Assembly (NCBI RefSeq): GCF_014596575.1
Contig: NZ_NASZ01000002.1
Coordinates: 124,001-188,000, forward strand
DNA from: Flavobacterium pokkalii
GTDB lineage: Bacteria > Bacteroidota > Bacteroidia > Flavobacteriales > Flavobacteriaceae
Direction of reading: 5' to 3'
DNA: 64,000 bases
Under the pieces are notes generated by a model. The model saw only the letters and a list, made by a program, of their open reading frames with translations. It was not told the DNA's origin and made no database searches. A program made the position numbers and the translations under genes. Below are positions 42,034 through 50,950 of the stretch, in pieces. Numbering within the stretch: position 1 is the first letter of the stretch; each line of letters opens with the position of its first letter.

Positions 42034-42522
42034 ATGAAAAAAGTGTTTTTATTTTGTTTGATGTTGGTTTTTTCAACTCAATTTTATGCTCAGGAAGCGA
42101 CTGCCAGTAGTGTTATGAAAGAAAAAATGGCTGCAGAAAAGAAGAAAGCCGATAAAGAGGCTAAGGACAAGGCAGCTATGGCTGCGGATAAGAAAAAGAA
42201 AATGGCTGACGAGGCTATGATGAAAACCGATGAAGCTAAGGCAAAAAAAGAAGCTGCGATGGCTAAAAAAGATGAAATGACGGCTAAGGCTAAAAAGGAA
42301 ATGAAGGCTAAGAAAGAAGCAGGGACTAATATGTCGGCCAATAAAGCTCAGGTGGCTAAGGATAATGCCATGGAGAAAGAAGCCCGTGTGAAAGAAAAAG
42401 CGTCGGTAGCAAAAGATAAAGTAACAGGATCTTATAACGGACATAAAGTATATACCGGTCCTAAAGGAGGTAAGTATTATATCAATAAAAATGGGAATAA
42501 AATTTATTTGGATAAAAAATAG
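42034..42522 (+). CDS. secreted Lys/Ala-rich protein with PBCV basic-adaptor-like C-terminus
   Basis: The 162-residue protein has a signal peptide (MKKVFLFCLMLVFSTQFYAQ) followed by about 110 residues made almost entirely of Lys, Ala, Glu, Asp and Met in repeated patterns (KMAAEKKKADKEAKDKAA), likely a long helix or coiled coil. The last 27 residues, with NGHKVYTGPKGGKYYIN and NGNKIYLDKK, resemble the PBCV-specific basic adaptor domain first described in chlorella viruses. A very basic exported protein may bind nucleic acid, polyanionic glycans or the envelope, but no function is known. It lies alone between rpoD and pnp and is convergent with pnp over a shared terminator. Confidence 0.75.
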   Translation: MKKVFLFCLMLVFSTQFYAQEATASSVMKEKMAAEKKKADKEAKDKAAMAADKKKKMADEAMMKTDEAKAKKEAAMAKKDEMTAKAKKEMKAKKEAGTNMSANKAQVAKDNAMEKEARVKEKASVAKDKVTGSYNGHKVYTGPKGGKYYINKNGNKIYLDKK

Positions 42523-42561
42523 TTGTCAGTTTTTTGTAATTCAATCTTTCAGTATCTAAAC

Positions 42562-42596
42562 AAAAATCCCGCTCACATCAGTAAGCGGGATTTTTT
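42562..42596. terminator. bidirectional terminator between the basic protein gene and pnp
   Basis: AATCCCGCT pairs with AGCGGGATT, with A and T tracts on both sides. The genes on both sides end toward it. Confidence 0.85.
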
Positions 42597-42626
42597 ATAA
42601 TAAACCTTTAGTAAACTAAGATCTGA

Positions 42627-44771
42627 TTACTCTTGTTTGGCCTCACGTGGAGGGCGGGCGATAAGTGCTTTTTTAGACACTTTCTCTTTTTTGGTTTTAG
42701 GGTCAATTCCTAAGTATTTTACTTGGAAAACATCTCCCATTTTTACTACATCAGCAACGTTTTCTGTACGTTCCCAGGCTAATTCAGATACGTGTAATAA
42801 AACTTCGTTTCCTGGAGCAGCAGTATATTCTACTACAGCACCAAAATCTAGCATTTTAATTACTTTTACTTCGTAAGCTTCTCCAACTTGTGGTTTGAAA
42901 GTAATCGCATCAATTTTAGCTAATACGGCTTTGATTCCGTCAGGATCAGTTCCTAAAATTTCAACAACCCCTTGTTCGTCCACCTCATTGATAACGATAG
43001 TAGTTCCGGTAGCTTTTTGTAAATCCTGAATTACTTTTCCGCCAGGACCGATTAAAGCACCAATGAAGTTTCCAGGAATAGTTCTGGTGATGATTTTAGG
43101 AGCGTGAGCTTTAACGTCTTCTCTAGGAGTAGCAATTGTTTCAGTTAATTTTCCTAAAATATGCATACGTCCGTCACGAGCTTGAGATAAGGCTTGTTCC
43201 ATGATGTCATAACGTAATCCTTCGATTTTGATATCCATTTGACAAGCTGTAATACCATCGGCAGTACCTGTTACTTTAAAGTCCATGTCTCCTAAGTGGT
43301 CTTCGTCACCTAAAATATCTGAAAGTACAGCAAATTTTTCTCCGTCAGTGATTAATCCCATGGCAATTCCGGAAACGGGTTTTGTCATTTTAACTCCTGC
43401 GTCCATTAATGCCATAGTTCCTGCACAAACAGTAGCCATAGAAGAAGAACCGTTTGATTCTAATACTTCAGAAACTACACGGATTGTATAAGGGCAATCA
43501 GCAGGAATCATGTTTTTCAAAGCACGTTGTGCTAAGTTTCCGTGACCTACTTCTCTTCTTGAAGTTCCTCTTAAAGGTTTAGCTTCTCCGGTAGAGAAAG
43601 GAGGGAAGTTATAGTGTAAGTAGAATTTTTCTTCACCTTGTTCTGATGGAGAGTCGATTTGGTTTGCTTCTCTTGAAGTTCCAAGAGTTACAGTAGCCAA
43701 AGCCTGAGTTTCTCCACGTGTAAATAAAGAAGAACCGTGAACTGAAGGTAAATAATCAGTTTCACACCAGATTGGTCTGATTTCGGTTGTTTTTCTTCCG
43801 TCCAAACGAATTCCTTGTTCTAAAATTACATTACGAACGGCTTCTTTATTGGTTTTGTAGAAATATTTTCCAACTAAACCTGCTAAGTCAGCATTTTCAG
43901 CATATTCTTCTTCTGTAAATAAAGCTTTCGCTTCTTCTTTTACAGCAGCAAATTTTTCACCTCTTTCGCTTTTTCCTGAAGCTTCTTGCGCAATTGCATA
44001 ACATTTGTCGTAAGCAGCAGCTTTTACTTTTGCATAAACCACTTCGTCCTCAACTTCACCTTCGTAAGTTCTGTATTCAGGATTTCCTAAAGCAGCTCTT
44101 AAGCGTTGTTGTGCAAGGATTTGAACTTTAATAGCTTCGTGAGCAAATTTGATCGCTTCAATCATTTCGGCTTCTGAAATTTCTTTCATCTCTCCTTCAA
44201 CCATCGCAACAGAATCCATAGAAGCTCCAATCATCATGTCGATGTCTGATTTTTCTAATTCTTCACGGCTTGGGTTGATTACTAATTTTCCGTCGATACG
44301 TGCTACACGAACTTCAGAAATTAGATTGTAAAATGGAATGTCAGAAACTGCTAATGCTGCAGATGCTGCTAAACCTGCTAATGCATCTGGCATAACGCTG
44401 TCATCATGAGACATTAATTGAATCATTACCTGAGTTTCAGCGTGGTAATCATCCGGGAAAAGCGGACGCAATACACGGTCAACCAAACGCATAGTTAATA
44501 CCTCGCTGTCACTTGGACGGGCTTCTCTCTTGAAGAAACCTCCAGGGAAACGACCTGCAGCAGCAAATTTTTCACGGTAATCTACCGTTAATGGTAAAAA
44601 ATCAACGCCTGGATTCGAAGTTCTTGCAGATACTGCTGTTGCTAAAAGCATACAGTTTCCTAAACGAACTACTACCGAACCGTCGGCTTGTTTGGCTAAT
44701 TTACCAGTTTCGATTGAGATGCTTCTTCCATCTCCTAAATCGATAATTTCTTTTTTTACTTGTGGAATCAT
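42627..44771 (-). CDS. pnp: polyribonucleotide nucleotidyltransferase (PNPase)
   Basis: Phosphorolytic 3'-5' exoribonuclease in RNA decay. The 714-residue protein has the full order: first RNase PH domain (about 10-145, [31 protein letters not shown]), helical linker, second RNase PH domain (about 315-525, [36 protein letters not shown] with catalytic Asp residues), KH domain (about 550-615, [20 protein letters not shown]) and S1 domain (about 620-695, [20 protein letters not shown]). The pairing with rpsO directly upstream is the widespread arrangement. A 253-nt gap with the rpsO terminator lies between them, so pnp probably also has its own promoter, which I could not locate. Confidence 0.97.
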   Translation of the reverse strand: MIPQVKKEIIDLGDGRSISIETGKLAKQADGSVVVRLGNCMLLATAVSARTSNPGVDFLPLTVDYREKFAAAGRFPGGFFKREARPSDSEVLTMRLVDRVLRPLFPDDYHAETQVMIQLMSHDDSVMPDALAGLAASAALAVSDIPFYNLISEVRVARIDGKLVINPSREELEKSDIDMMIGASMDSVAMVEGEMKEISEAEMIEAIKFAHEAIKVQILAQQRLRAALGNPEYRTYEGEVEDEVVYAKVKAAAYDKCYAIAQEASGKSERGEKFAAVKEEAKALFTEEEYAENADLAGLVGKYFYKTNKEAVRNVILEQGIRLDGRKTTEIRPIWCETDYLPSVHGSSLFTRGETQALATVTLGTSREANQIDSPSEQGEEKFYLHYNFPPFSTGEAKPLRGTSRREVGHGNLAQRALKNMIPADCPYTIRVVSEVLESNGSSSMATVCAGTMALMDAGVKMTKPVSGIAMGLITDGEKFAVLSDILGDEDHLGDMDFKVTGTADGITACQMDIKIEGLRYDIMEQALSQARDGRMHILGKLTETIATPREDVKAHAPKIITRTIPGNFIGALIGPGGKVIQDLQKATGTTIVINEVDEQGVVEILGTDPDGIKAVLAKIDAITFKPQVGEAYEVKVIKMLDFGAVVEYTAAPGNEVLLHVSELAWERTENVADVVKMGDVFQVKYLGIDPKTKKEKVSKKALIARPPREAKQE

Positions 44772-44987
44772 AAATTTCCTTTTGTTTTGGTTATACTACG
44801 GACTTTGTTGTGTTGTTGTAGTTGTTGTGTGTCCAATGAAAAACCAAACTTTTTTTTGTTGTATGAAAACCTTGAAAATAAGGTTTTTTTAGTTTTTTTA
44901 CCATTAAGGGATTTAGTGATATTAAGGTTTTAAAAACTTAACTTTTCTTAATTTCTTAATGGTGAAATATTGAGCTATTTTAAAATG

Positions 44988-45016
44988 AAAAAAGAGGTAC
45001 TTGCGCACCTCTTTTT
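44988..45016 (-). terminator. terminator of rpsO
   Basis: AAAAGAGGT pairs with ACCTCTTTT over an 8-nt loop. On the minus strand it ends in a T tract just after the rpsO stop codon and may attenuate read-through into pnp. Confidence 0.82.
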
Positions 45017-45024
45017 TGTATTGA

Positions 45025-45294
45025 TTATTTTCTGATACCCAATACTTTGATGATTTCACGATATCTGTTGATATCTTTCTTTTTCAAATAGTCAAGTAAA
45101 GATCTTCTTTTACCTACTAATTTCACTAGTGAACGCTCAGTGTTGTAATCGTGACGATTTCTTTTTAAGTGCTCAGTCAAGTGGTTGATTCTGAAAGAGA
45201 ACAAAGCGATTTGTCCTTCTGCAGAACCAGTGTTTTCTGCTTTTCCTCCGTGTTGAGCGAAAATTTCCGCTTTTCCTTCTTTAGTTAAATACAT
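45025..45294 (-). CDS. rpsO: 30S ribosomal protein S15
   Basis: The 89-residue protein binds 16S rRNA helices 20-22 in the small-subunit platform. The signature is LTEHLKRNRHDYNTERSLVKLVGKRRSLLDYLKKKDINRYREIIKVLGIRK, and GSAEGQIALFSFRINHLTEHLK marks the first helices. Length is normal for S15. It lies upstream of pnp, as in many bacteria, with a terminator hairpin between. A promoter box is found 57 nt upstream. In other bacteria S15 regulates its own mRNA; I cannot identify such an element here. Confidence 0.97.
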   Translation of the reverse strand: MYLTKEGKAEIFAQHGGKAENTGSAEGQIALFSFRINHLTEHLKRNRHDYNTERSLVKLVGKRRSLLDYLKKKDINRYREIIKVLGIRK

Positions 45295-45351
45295 GCTAAT
45301 ATTTTTTTAAATGATTTTTATGTATGCCCAACAGTTATTGTAAGACGGCAG

Positions 45352-45359
45352 CAAAAGTA
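45352..45359 (-). promoter_or_regulatory. promoter -7 box for rpsO
   Basis: TACTTTTG on the minus strand matches TAnnTTTG and ends 57 nt before the rpsO start codon. Confidence 0.55.
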
Positions 45360-45404
45360 ATACTTTATTTTGAATTGGCAATAATAAATTTTTAAGTCAG
45401 TTTG

Positions 45405-46418
45405 TTACCAACGGGAATTGGTGTTTTTAATTATATCTTCTCCAGGTGTAGAATTCTGATTTTCATAATTAACGGTTGCTCCTTTAAATGAAATAGGTAA
45501 TGAAAATTGCATTTTGAGAGGAATGCCTCTTTTTATTCCAGGAATCCATTTTTCCATTGATTGTAAAAGTCGTATTACTTCTTCTCCTGTTCCGTAGCCA
45601 ATATCTTTTAATATTTTGATATCAGTGATGCTGCCATCTTTATCTATCCAGAAAGTTGCACGTACTTCGCCATTTAAATTTTGAATATTTGGGGACTTTA
45701 AATTTTTGGCGATATACTTATAAAAGTCATGTATTCCGTTTTTAGGTACTGGTTTTAAATTTAATATTTTATATGGGTATTTTTGATTGTTATTGTCTGT
45801 ACTAATTCCGGAAATAAATTTATTATCCTGGTATATTTCTGTAAAACTAAAATTTTCCTTGAGATCTTTTCCTTCCCAAATCCCTTCTTTATATCCATTT
45901 TTTAATTTACCCTTGCTATAGAAATCTTTTGAGTTTTCTTCGTAATCGCCATTACCATCAATTACGGTTTGGCTATTATCAGTATTCCAGTAATTTAAAA
46001 TTTTAATTTTATTCTGAGATTCTTTCTCTTCAGGGGTGTATTCAATTTCACTTTTTTTATTCCCATTTTCATACCATTCTTCTTCTTTGCCAACTAATCT
46101 CTTATTTGAATAATGATTTATTTCTTTTTTGTTTCCGTTTTCATAATAGGTGATGATTTCTCCTTCTTTGGCAAATTGGTTTTTGTCTTTAGAATATCCT
46201 TCAGTTCTAATAGCTCCTGATTTATACAATTCTTTAATTTTATAAAGGTCTTGCTTTGAATTGTAATTCTTTATAATTCTTATATAGCTGTGGTTTTCAG
46301 AGGTAGTCTCTTTCCATTTAGAATCCAGAAAAATGATTTTGTCATTTTTTGATGTTTGAGCAATGGTTATTTGACTAATGAAAAATAGTGTTATAACGAA
46401 AATTAGGTTTGGTTTCAT
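45405..46418 (-). CDS. exported MORN/YwqK-repeat protein with TonB C-terminal-like domain, paralog 3 of 3
   Basis: The 337-residue protein has a signal peptide (ending near ISQITIAQ), MORN-2/YwqK-like repeats in the middle (YYENGNKKEINHYSNKRLVGKEEEWYENGNKKSEIEY, and GKLKNGYKEGIWEGKDL) and a C-terminal domain like that of TonB (LNGEVRATFWIDKDGSITDIKILKDIGYGTGEEVIRLLQSMEKWIPGIKRGIPLKMQFSLPISF). It lacks the membrane anchor and Pro-rich spacer of a true TonB, so energy transduction is unlikely. It is the last of three tandem paralogs, 36 nt after the previous one. Location is periplasm or outer membrane. Function unknown. Confidence 0.75.
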   Translation of the reverse strand: MKPNLIFVITLFFISQITIAQTSKNDKIIFLDSKWKETTSENHSYIRIIKNYNSKQDLYKIKELYKSGAIRTEGYSKDKNQFAKEGEIITYYENGNKKEINHYSNKRLVGKEEEWYENGNKKSEIEYTPEEKESQNKIKILNYWNTDNSQTVIDGNGDYEENSKDFYSKGKLKNGYKEGIWEGKDLKENFSFTEIYQDNKFISGISTDNNNQKYPYKILNLKPVPKNGIHDFYKYIAKNLKSPNIQNLNGEVRATFWIDKDGSITDIKILKDIGYGTGEEVIRLLQSMEKWIPGIKRGIPLKMQFSLPISFKGATVNYENQNSTPGEDIIKNTNSRW

Positions 46419-46454
46419 AGTTTTAGTAATGGAATTAAAAAAAATAAGTTTTTA

Positions 46455-47396
46455 TTATGTACCTTTTATTGTGATAGGGATAGAGTACAAAACTTTAACG
46501 TATTGTCCTCTTTGTTTTGCAGGAATCCATTTTTCATAACTGGTAATAACCCTTATTGCTTCATTGTCTAACGTCTCGTTCAAGGATTTTATAGTTTTGG
46601 GTTCTGTTATTTTACCTTCTTTATCAACTATAAACCGTATGAATATTTTTCCGTTTAGTGATTTGTATTCATTTGGAATTTTAAAATTTCTGCCAATGTG
46701 TTGATAAAAGTCTTGCATTCCTTTTATAGGTTCTGGTTTGCTTTCCAGTACATCATAATGGTATTCATTGTTGTCTTTGTCTGTGCTTGTTCCTGAAATT
46801 AGTTTTCCTTTTTTGTACTCTTCGATGTATTTGCAGTTTTTGTTATATTTTCCTTTCCATATGCCATCTTTAAGGCCGTTTTTTATATTACCTGTGTCAG
46901 AATGTTTTTCGGATGTTTCTTCATAAAACCCATTTCCGTCAATTACAGTGTGTTGTCCATCTTTGTTCCAAAACTGTGATATTTTAATTGTGGAAGTTTT
47001 GTTTTCAGAATCCCAAGTTATTTCTTTTTCTGATTTTTTTTCGCCGTTTTCATACCATTGTGCTTGTTTCCCATTTAAGCGGTTATCAATATAGTTGGAT
47101 TCTTGTTTTTTGTTTCCGTTTTCGTAAAAATCTATGCGGAGTCCTTCTAATTTTAGGATGTCTTTGTCTTTAGTAAAAGCTTTCATGTTTAGTTTTCCTA
47201 ATTTAGTATATTCGGAAACAGTGTATGAATCCTTATCGGTTTTATAATCTTCGACTATTCTGATGTAGGCGTAATTTTTGTCAGTAGTAGTAATGTGCAG
47301 TGAATCAAGAAAAATTGTCTTGTCATTTTTTGATGTTTGGGCAGATATAATTATTGATAAGAATAATAAATATATTAGTATATGATTTGTTTTCAT
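46455..47396 (-). CDS. exported MORN/YwqK-repeat protein with TonB C-terminal-like domain, paralog 2 of 3
   Basis: The 313-residue paralog has the same three parts: signal peptide (MKTNHILIYLLFLSIIISAQ), MORN-2 repeats (FYENGNKKQESNYIDNRLNGKQAQWYENGEKKSEKEI; GNIKNGLKDGIWKGKY) and a TonB C-terminal-like domain (LNGKIFIRFIVDKEGKITEPKTIKSLNETLDNEAIRVITSYEKWIPAKQRGQYVKVLYSIPITI). It starts 18 nt after the end of paralog 1, so the three genes are one transcription unit. The TonB-like domain is the most diverged of the three. Function unknown. Confidence 0.75.
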   Translation of the reverse strand: MKTNHILIYLLFLSIIISAQTSKNDKTIFLDSLHITTTDKNYAYIRIVEDYKTDKDSYTVSEYTKLGKLNMKAFTKDKDILKLEGLRIDFYENGNKKQESNYIDNRLNGKQAQWYENGEKKSEKEITWDSENKTSTIKISQFWNKDGQHTVIDGNGFYEETSEKHSDTGNIKNGLKDGIWKGKYNKNCKYIEEYKKGKLISGTSTDKDNNEYHYDVLESKPEPIKGMQDFYQHIGRNFKIPNEYKSLNGKIFIRFIVDKEGKITEPKTIKSLNETLDNEAIRVITSYEKWIPAKQRGQYVKVLYSIPITIKGT

Positions 47397-47413
47397 GTTG
47401 ATAATTTTAATGG

Positions 47414-48370
47414 TTAATTAGCAGGGCTTTGAATGCTGATGGGTAATCTAAAAGAAACTTTAGAAATTATCCCTCTGTGTGTTCCCGGAATCCAATTTGG
47501 AGATTTTTTCAATACTCTTATCGCTTCCTCTCCTGTGCCTAATCCAAGATCTTTTACGATTTTGATATCTGTTAGTTTTCCATCAATATCAACATTAAAT
47601 ACAGCATATAGTTTTGGTTTTTCTCCCGGTTTGGTTTGTAGACCGTATGGGACTCTGTAATTTTTTCCTATAAATTGGTAAAAAGCCATCATGCCTTCTT
47701 TGTATTCCGGTTTTTCAAAAAGTACCTTGTATGGGTGTTCAACATTATTAGCGTCAATACTTACTCCGGAAATTAATGCTCCGTTTTCATAGTTTTCTGT
47801 GAAAGAGTTTTTTGTTTTGTTGTTTTTTCCGGTCCAAATTCCTTGTTTTCGACTATTTTTTATTTCTCCTTTTTCGTAGATTTCTCCTGTAGTTTCTTCG
47901 TAAAATCCATTGCCGTCAATTACTTTTTGTTCGTTATTTTCGTTCCAATATTGTATAATTTGAGTTTGAGATTCTAAAGTTTTAGGGTCGGTGTGGATTA
48001 TTTTTTCAATTTTTTTATTTTGATTTTCATACCACTCCGTTTGTTTCCCGTTGATTAGATTTTTACTGTATTGTGTTTCACGTTGTTTGTTCCCGTTTTC
48101 GTAATAATCAATTCTTGGGCCCTCAAATCGGGGTTCGTCCATTTTGGTTGAAATGGCTTTCATTTTTATTTTTCCTGATTTGTAGTATTCTGTGAAAATA
48201 AAAATATTGGGCTGGTTGTTGTAATTCTCTACGACACGGATGTATTTATACTCTTTTTTATCGGTTGGGTACCCTAAAGAATCCAAATTATATCGGGTTG
48301 GTTCTATGATTTGCGCCGATATAGTAATTGAAGTTAAAAGTAATACGTTGGTTAATAGGCTGATTTTCAT
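47414..48370 (-). CDS. exported MORN/YwqK-repeat protein with TonB C-terminal-like domain, paralog 1 of 3
   Basis: The 318-residue protein leads the tandem set. It has a signal peptide (MKISLLTNVLLLTSITISAQ), MORN-2 repeats (YYENGNKQRETQYSKNLINGKQTEWYENQNKKIEKII; GEIKNSRKQGIWTGKN) and a TonB C-terminal-like domain (KLYAVFNVDIDGKLTDIKIVKDLGLGTGEEAIRVLKKSPNWIPGTHRGIISKVSFRLPISI). The phrase LGxGTGEEAIRVL before the conserved Trp-Ile-Pro-Gly is shared with paralog 3. Promoter not clearly identifiable. The ompA terminator lies upstream, so this is a separate unit. Confidence 0.75.
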   Translation of the reverse strand: MKISLLTNVLLLTSITISAQIIEPTRYNLDSLGYPTDKKEYKYIRVVENYNNQPNIFIFTEYYKSGKIKMKAISTKMDEPRFEGPRIDYYENGNKQRETQYSKNLINGKQTEWYENQNKKIEKIIHTDPKTLESQTQIIQYWNENNEQKVIDGNGFYEETTGEIYEKGEIKNSRKQGIWTGKNNKTKNSFTENYENGALISGVSIDANNVEHPYKVLFEKPEYKEGMMAFYQFIGKNYRVPYGLQTKPGEKPKLYAVFNVDIDGKLTDIKIVKDLGLGTGEEAIRVLKKSPNWIPGTHRGIISKVSFRLPISIQSPAN

Positions 48371-48506
48371 ATTTGGTTATTTTTTTTCAAATATAGCGAA
48401 ATAGATGACAGTTTTGTATTACATTAGTGAATTTTGTTGAATTTTTCTCAAAACTTTTGATTTGGCTGATTTAGGGAAAAAATTAAAGATGTTTCTCAAG
48501 TGAAAT

Positions 48507-48541
48507 AAAAAAGGCTGCCAAAATTATTTGGCAGCCTTTTT
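48507..48541 (-). terminator. terminator of the OmpA-family gene
   Basis: AAAAGGCTGCCAAA pairs with TTTGGCAGCCTTTT. On the minus strand it directly follows the end of the OmpA-family gene. Confidence 0.85.
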
Positions 48542-48572
48542 ATTATACTAAATTGTAATTAAAAAAAACTAA

Positions 48573-49823
48573 CTAGTTTTTTACTTTAAATGTAACTCTG
48601 CGTACAATTTGACGAGCAGTAGCTGAATTTTTATTTACAGAAGCATCTTCTCCATTACCAACAACTGATAGTCTTGAAGCATTAATTCCAGAGTTAGTTA
48701 TAATAGTTTTAACTGTTTCAGCACGTTTTGTTGATAATTTTTGGTTGTAATCTGAATTTCCAATTTCGTCAGCATAACCAATAACCTGAGCAGAAGCAGA
48801 AGGGTTGTTTTTTAAATATTTCACTAAGAAATCAACACCAGCTAATGAAGAGTTTGTTGGTTTAGATGAATTGAAATCAAAATAAACATTTACATATCCA
48901 TCATTGATTAATTGTTCAACAGTAGTACCTGAAGTTGTAGTGTTATTTTGTCCGAATTTGTCAGATAGGTAGCTTTCTAATTCGTCTGGAACACCATTTT
49001 TATTATTGTCGATAGATTGTCCTTTAGTGTTTACAGCTACACCTGAAACAGTGTTAGGCTCTAAATCATACATGTCAGCAACACCGTCTTTGTCTGAATC
49101 AATTAAACCTGTTTCTAATTGAGTTAAACGGTTGTCTAAGTTGTTGTATTTGTCAGCTTCAGCAACCCAGTCAGCATGTTTTTCGTTTTTACCTAAGTAG
49201 AAAGTAAGTCCAACAGAACCGTTTAAAATTCCACCGTCAAAAAATCCTGTGTTTGCAGCAGACATTCCATCAAAATTATGGTTTTGTTTACCATTAGTGA
49301 TTCCTGAGATATCTCCGGTTAAAACAATTGAATTGCTTAATTTAACTTGTCCTGTCAATCCAATAATTCCATTTGCCATGTAATCAGTTCCGTTAAAACC
49401 GTCAGATGTCATCATAGAAACACCCACACCTCCATGAGCTAATAAACCGATAGTGTTTGTCCAAGTTTCAAAATTTAAAACACGTCCAAGGTTTACTACT
49501 CCTTGTAAATCGGTTCTCCAGTAGTTTGTGTCAAATTTAGAAGAATCATCATCTTCTTGAAATTTGTTGTATCCAAAATCTAATTTTAAACCGAATTTAG
49601 GATTGAACATGTAACGTACTCCTAAATCTGCGTTCCAAAAGCTTGGTGTGCTTGTGAAGTAACCAGGAGTTAATGTTCTAAAAGGTTTGTTTACACCTGC
49701 TCCTAATTCAATAGACCATTTGTCATATGAATTTACGTCAGTTGATGAATTTACAGCAGCATCTTGTGCGTTTGCTGCAAAAGATAACATGATGATTGAC
49801 AATGTCGCGATTGTTTTTTTCAT
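48573..49823 (-). CDS. OmpA-family outer-membrane protein
   Basis: The 416-residue protein has a signal peptide (MKKTIATLSIIMLSFAANAQ), an N-terminal eight-stranded-type barrel (about 30-215, ending SVGLTFYLGKNEKH), a short Asp-rich TSP3-like calcium-binding segment (DSDKDGVADMYDLEPN and DNNKNGVPDELE, about 240-280) and a C-terminal OmpA domain (about 305-415). That last domain carries YFDFNSSKPTNSSLAGVDFLVKYLKNNPSA, GYADEIGNSDYNQKLSTKRAETVKTII and GNGEDASVNKNSATARQIVRRV. It anchors the outer membrane to peptidoglycan. It has its own promoter 49 nt upstream and a strong terminator, fitting an abundant structural protein. Confidence 0.92.
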   Translation of the reverse strand: MKKTIATLSIIMLSFAANAQDAAVNSSTDVNSYDKWSIELGAGVNKPFRTLTPGYFTSTPSFWNADLGVRYMFNPKFGLKLDFGYNKFQEDDDSSKFDTNYWRTDLQGVVNLGRVLNFETWTNTIGLLAHGGVGVSMMTSDGFNGTDYMANGIIGLTGQVKLSNSIVLTGDISGITNGKQNHNFDGMSAANTGFFDGGILNGSVGLTFYLGKNEKHADWVAEADKYNNLDNRLTQLETGLIDSDKDGVADMYDLEPNTVSGVAVNTKGQSIDNNKNGVPDELESYLSDKFGQNNTTTSGTTVEQLINDGYVNVYFDFNSSKPTNSSLAGVDFLVKYLKNNPSASAQVIGYADEIGNSDYNQKLSTKRAETVKTIITNSGINASRLSVVGNGEDASVNKNSATARQIVRRVTFKVKN

Positions 49824-49872
49824 GATTTTAATATTTAGTTAATTTTTGTAAGATTTGAGTCTAATTTAAAAA

Positions 49873-49880
49873 CAAAGTTA
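49873..49880 (-). promoter_or_regulatory. promoter -7 box for the OmpA-family gene
   Basis: TAACTTTG on the minus strand matches TAnnTTTG and ends 49 nt before the start codon at 49823. Confidence 0.6.
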
Positions 49881-50391
49881 AAAGGTAAAAGTTTAAAAAA
49901 GTTTCATTTGATTTTATATAATTCCCATGTGTTAACATAGAAAATATAATTTTAAGATTACAAATTTCGGTAGTTTATTTAAGAAAATTGCCATAGTAGT
50001 TTTTTTTAAGAAAATATTAACATTTGTTTTTCTTTCTTTTGCTTTGTATCTATTTATAAATTAGTTTATAATGTTTTTTATAAACATTCTTTTGTTTTCT
50101 TAAAAATAAAATGTTAACATAAAATTAACAGGTATTGTCTTTGGTTATCGGTTTGTTTTTTGTGATTGTTATAAGTGGTTTTAATCTCGTATCATTTTTA
50201 AATATTATAGATTAATTTGTTTTTTATGGTTTTAGATAATTTGAATATGAGGTTTTAAATGGAATTTATTAACTGGTGTTTTTGCTTGTTTTTACGGTAT
50301 TATGTTTAGCTGTGGAGTTGTGAATTTTGTATTTAATAAGTTAGTTTTATTTCGTTTTTTTTGAATGAATCAGAATTGATAATAATTTATA

Positions 50392-50399
50392 TAAATTTG
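50392..50399 (+). promoter_or_regulatory. promoter -7 box for xrtF
   Basis: TAAATTTG matches TAnnTTTG and ends 14 nt before the TTG start codon of xrtF. The -33 element is not clear. Confidence 0.5.
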
Positions 50400-50413
50400 A
50401 TAAAAATCAAAGT

Positions 50414-50950
50414 TTGAAGAAATACTTAATTCTATATCGCCCTTTTTTAGTTTTTCTGGCTAAGTTTTTCCTGACTTATGCGGTTTTGACATTAATTTAT
50501 CAGGGGTACTTGTCGCGTTTTGATGGAAGTTCAGTGGATAGTATAACTCATTTTGTTGCTGAAAATACCAAGCAATTGCTTCATCTATTTGGAGTTGATT
50601 TTAGGTTAAAAGAGGTTTTTCAAACTGGTTTTATCACATTGTTTTACAATCAGCAAGCTGTTGCACGTATGATTGAAGGTTGTAATGCGGTTAGTGTTAT
50701 TATTTTGTTTGCGGCTTTTATTGTAGCATTTTCAGGGAAAAAGAGAACGACTTTAATTTTTATTTTGGCAGGCAGTTTTTTTATTTATGTTTTAAATGTA
50801 GTTCGAATAGCTTTGTTATGTTCGGCTTTGTACTGGTTTCCCGATCACGAAGGTTTGCTACATGAAATTGTTTTTCCTTTGTTTATTTACGGAGTTGTGT
50901 TTGTTTTATGGGTAATTTGGGTTAATAAATTTTCATTGTATGTCAGATAA
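50414..50950 (+). CDS. xrtF: exosortase family protein XrtF
   Basis: Exosortases are membrane transpeptidase-like proteins that process C-terminal sorting signals of exported proteins. The 178-residue protein has about five membrane helices and the catalytic triad positions of the family: C90 in MIEGCNAVSV, R131 in VLNVVRIALLC and H150 in GLLHEIVFP. I recognise the short flavobacterial XrtF type. The start is TTG at 50414 (MKKYLILYRPF), since no ATG fits. It overlaps the next gene, its dedicated partner. The target proteins of XrtF are not visible in the window. Confidence 0.88.
   Translation: MKKYLILYRPFLVFLAKFFLTYAVLTLIYQGYLSRFDGSSVDSITHFVAENTKQLLHLFGVDFRLKEVFQTGFITLFYNQQAVARMIEGCNAVSVIILFAAFIVAFSGKKRTTLIFILAGSFFIYVLNVVRIALLCSALYWFPDHEGLLHEIVFPLFIYGVVFVLWVIWVNKFSLYVR

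Larger units (their letters stand above)
49824..50413. other. 590-bp AT-rich gene-free region between the OmpA-family gene and xrtF
   Basis: This divergent intergenic region is strongly AT-rich. It contains the ompA promoter box on the left and an xrtF promoter box on the right. Two TGTTAACAT-like palindromes occur near 49930 and 50112. I see no convincing open reading frame, tRNA or terminator in the roughly 490 bp between the two promoters. Confidence 0.5.

Noticed and set aside
42073..42444. Long open frames opposite the Lys/Ala-rich gene
   Set aside because: They arise from the biased codons of the coding strand (Phe/Ser-rich complement) and have no promoter or family resemblance.
45405..48370. 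The three MORN proteins as true TonB energy transducers
   Set aside because: They have cleavable signal peptides and lack the inner-membrane anchor and Pro-rich spacer; no exbB or exbD is near.
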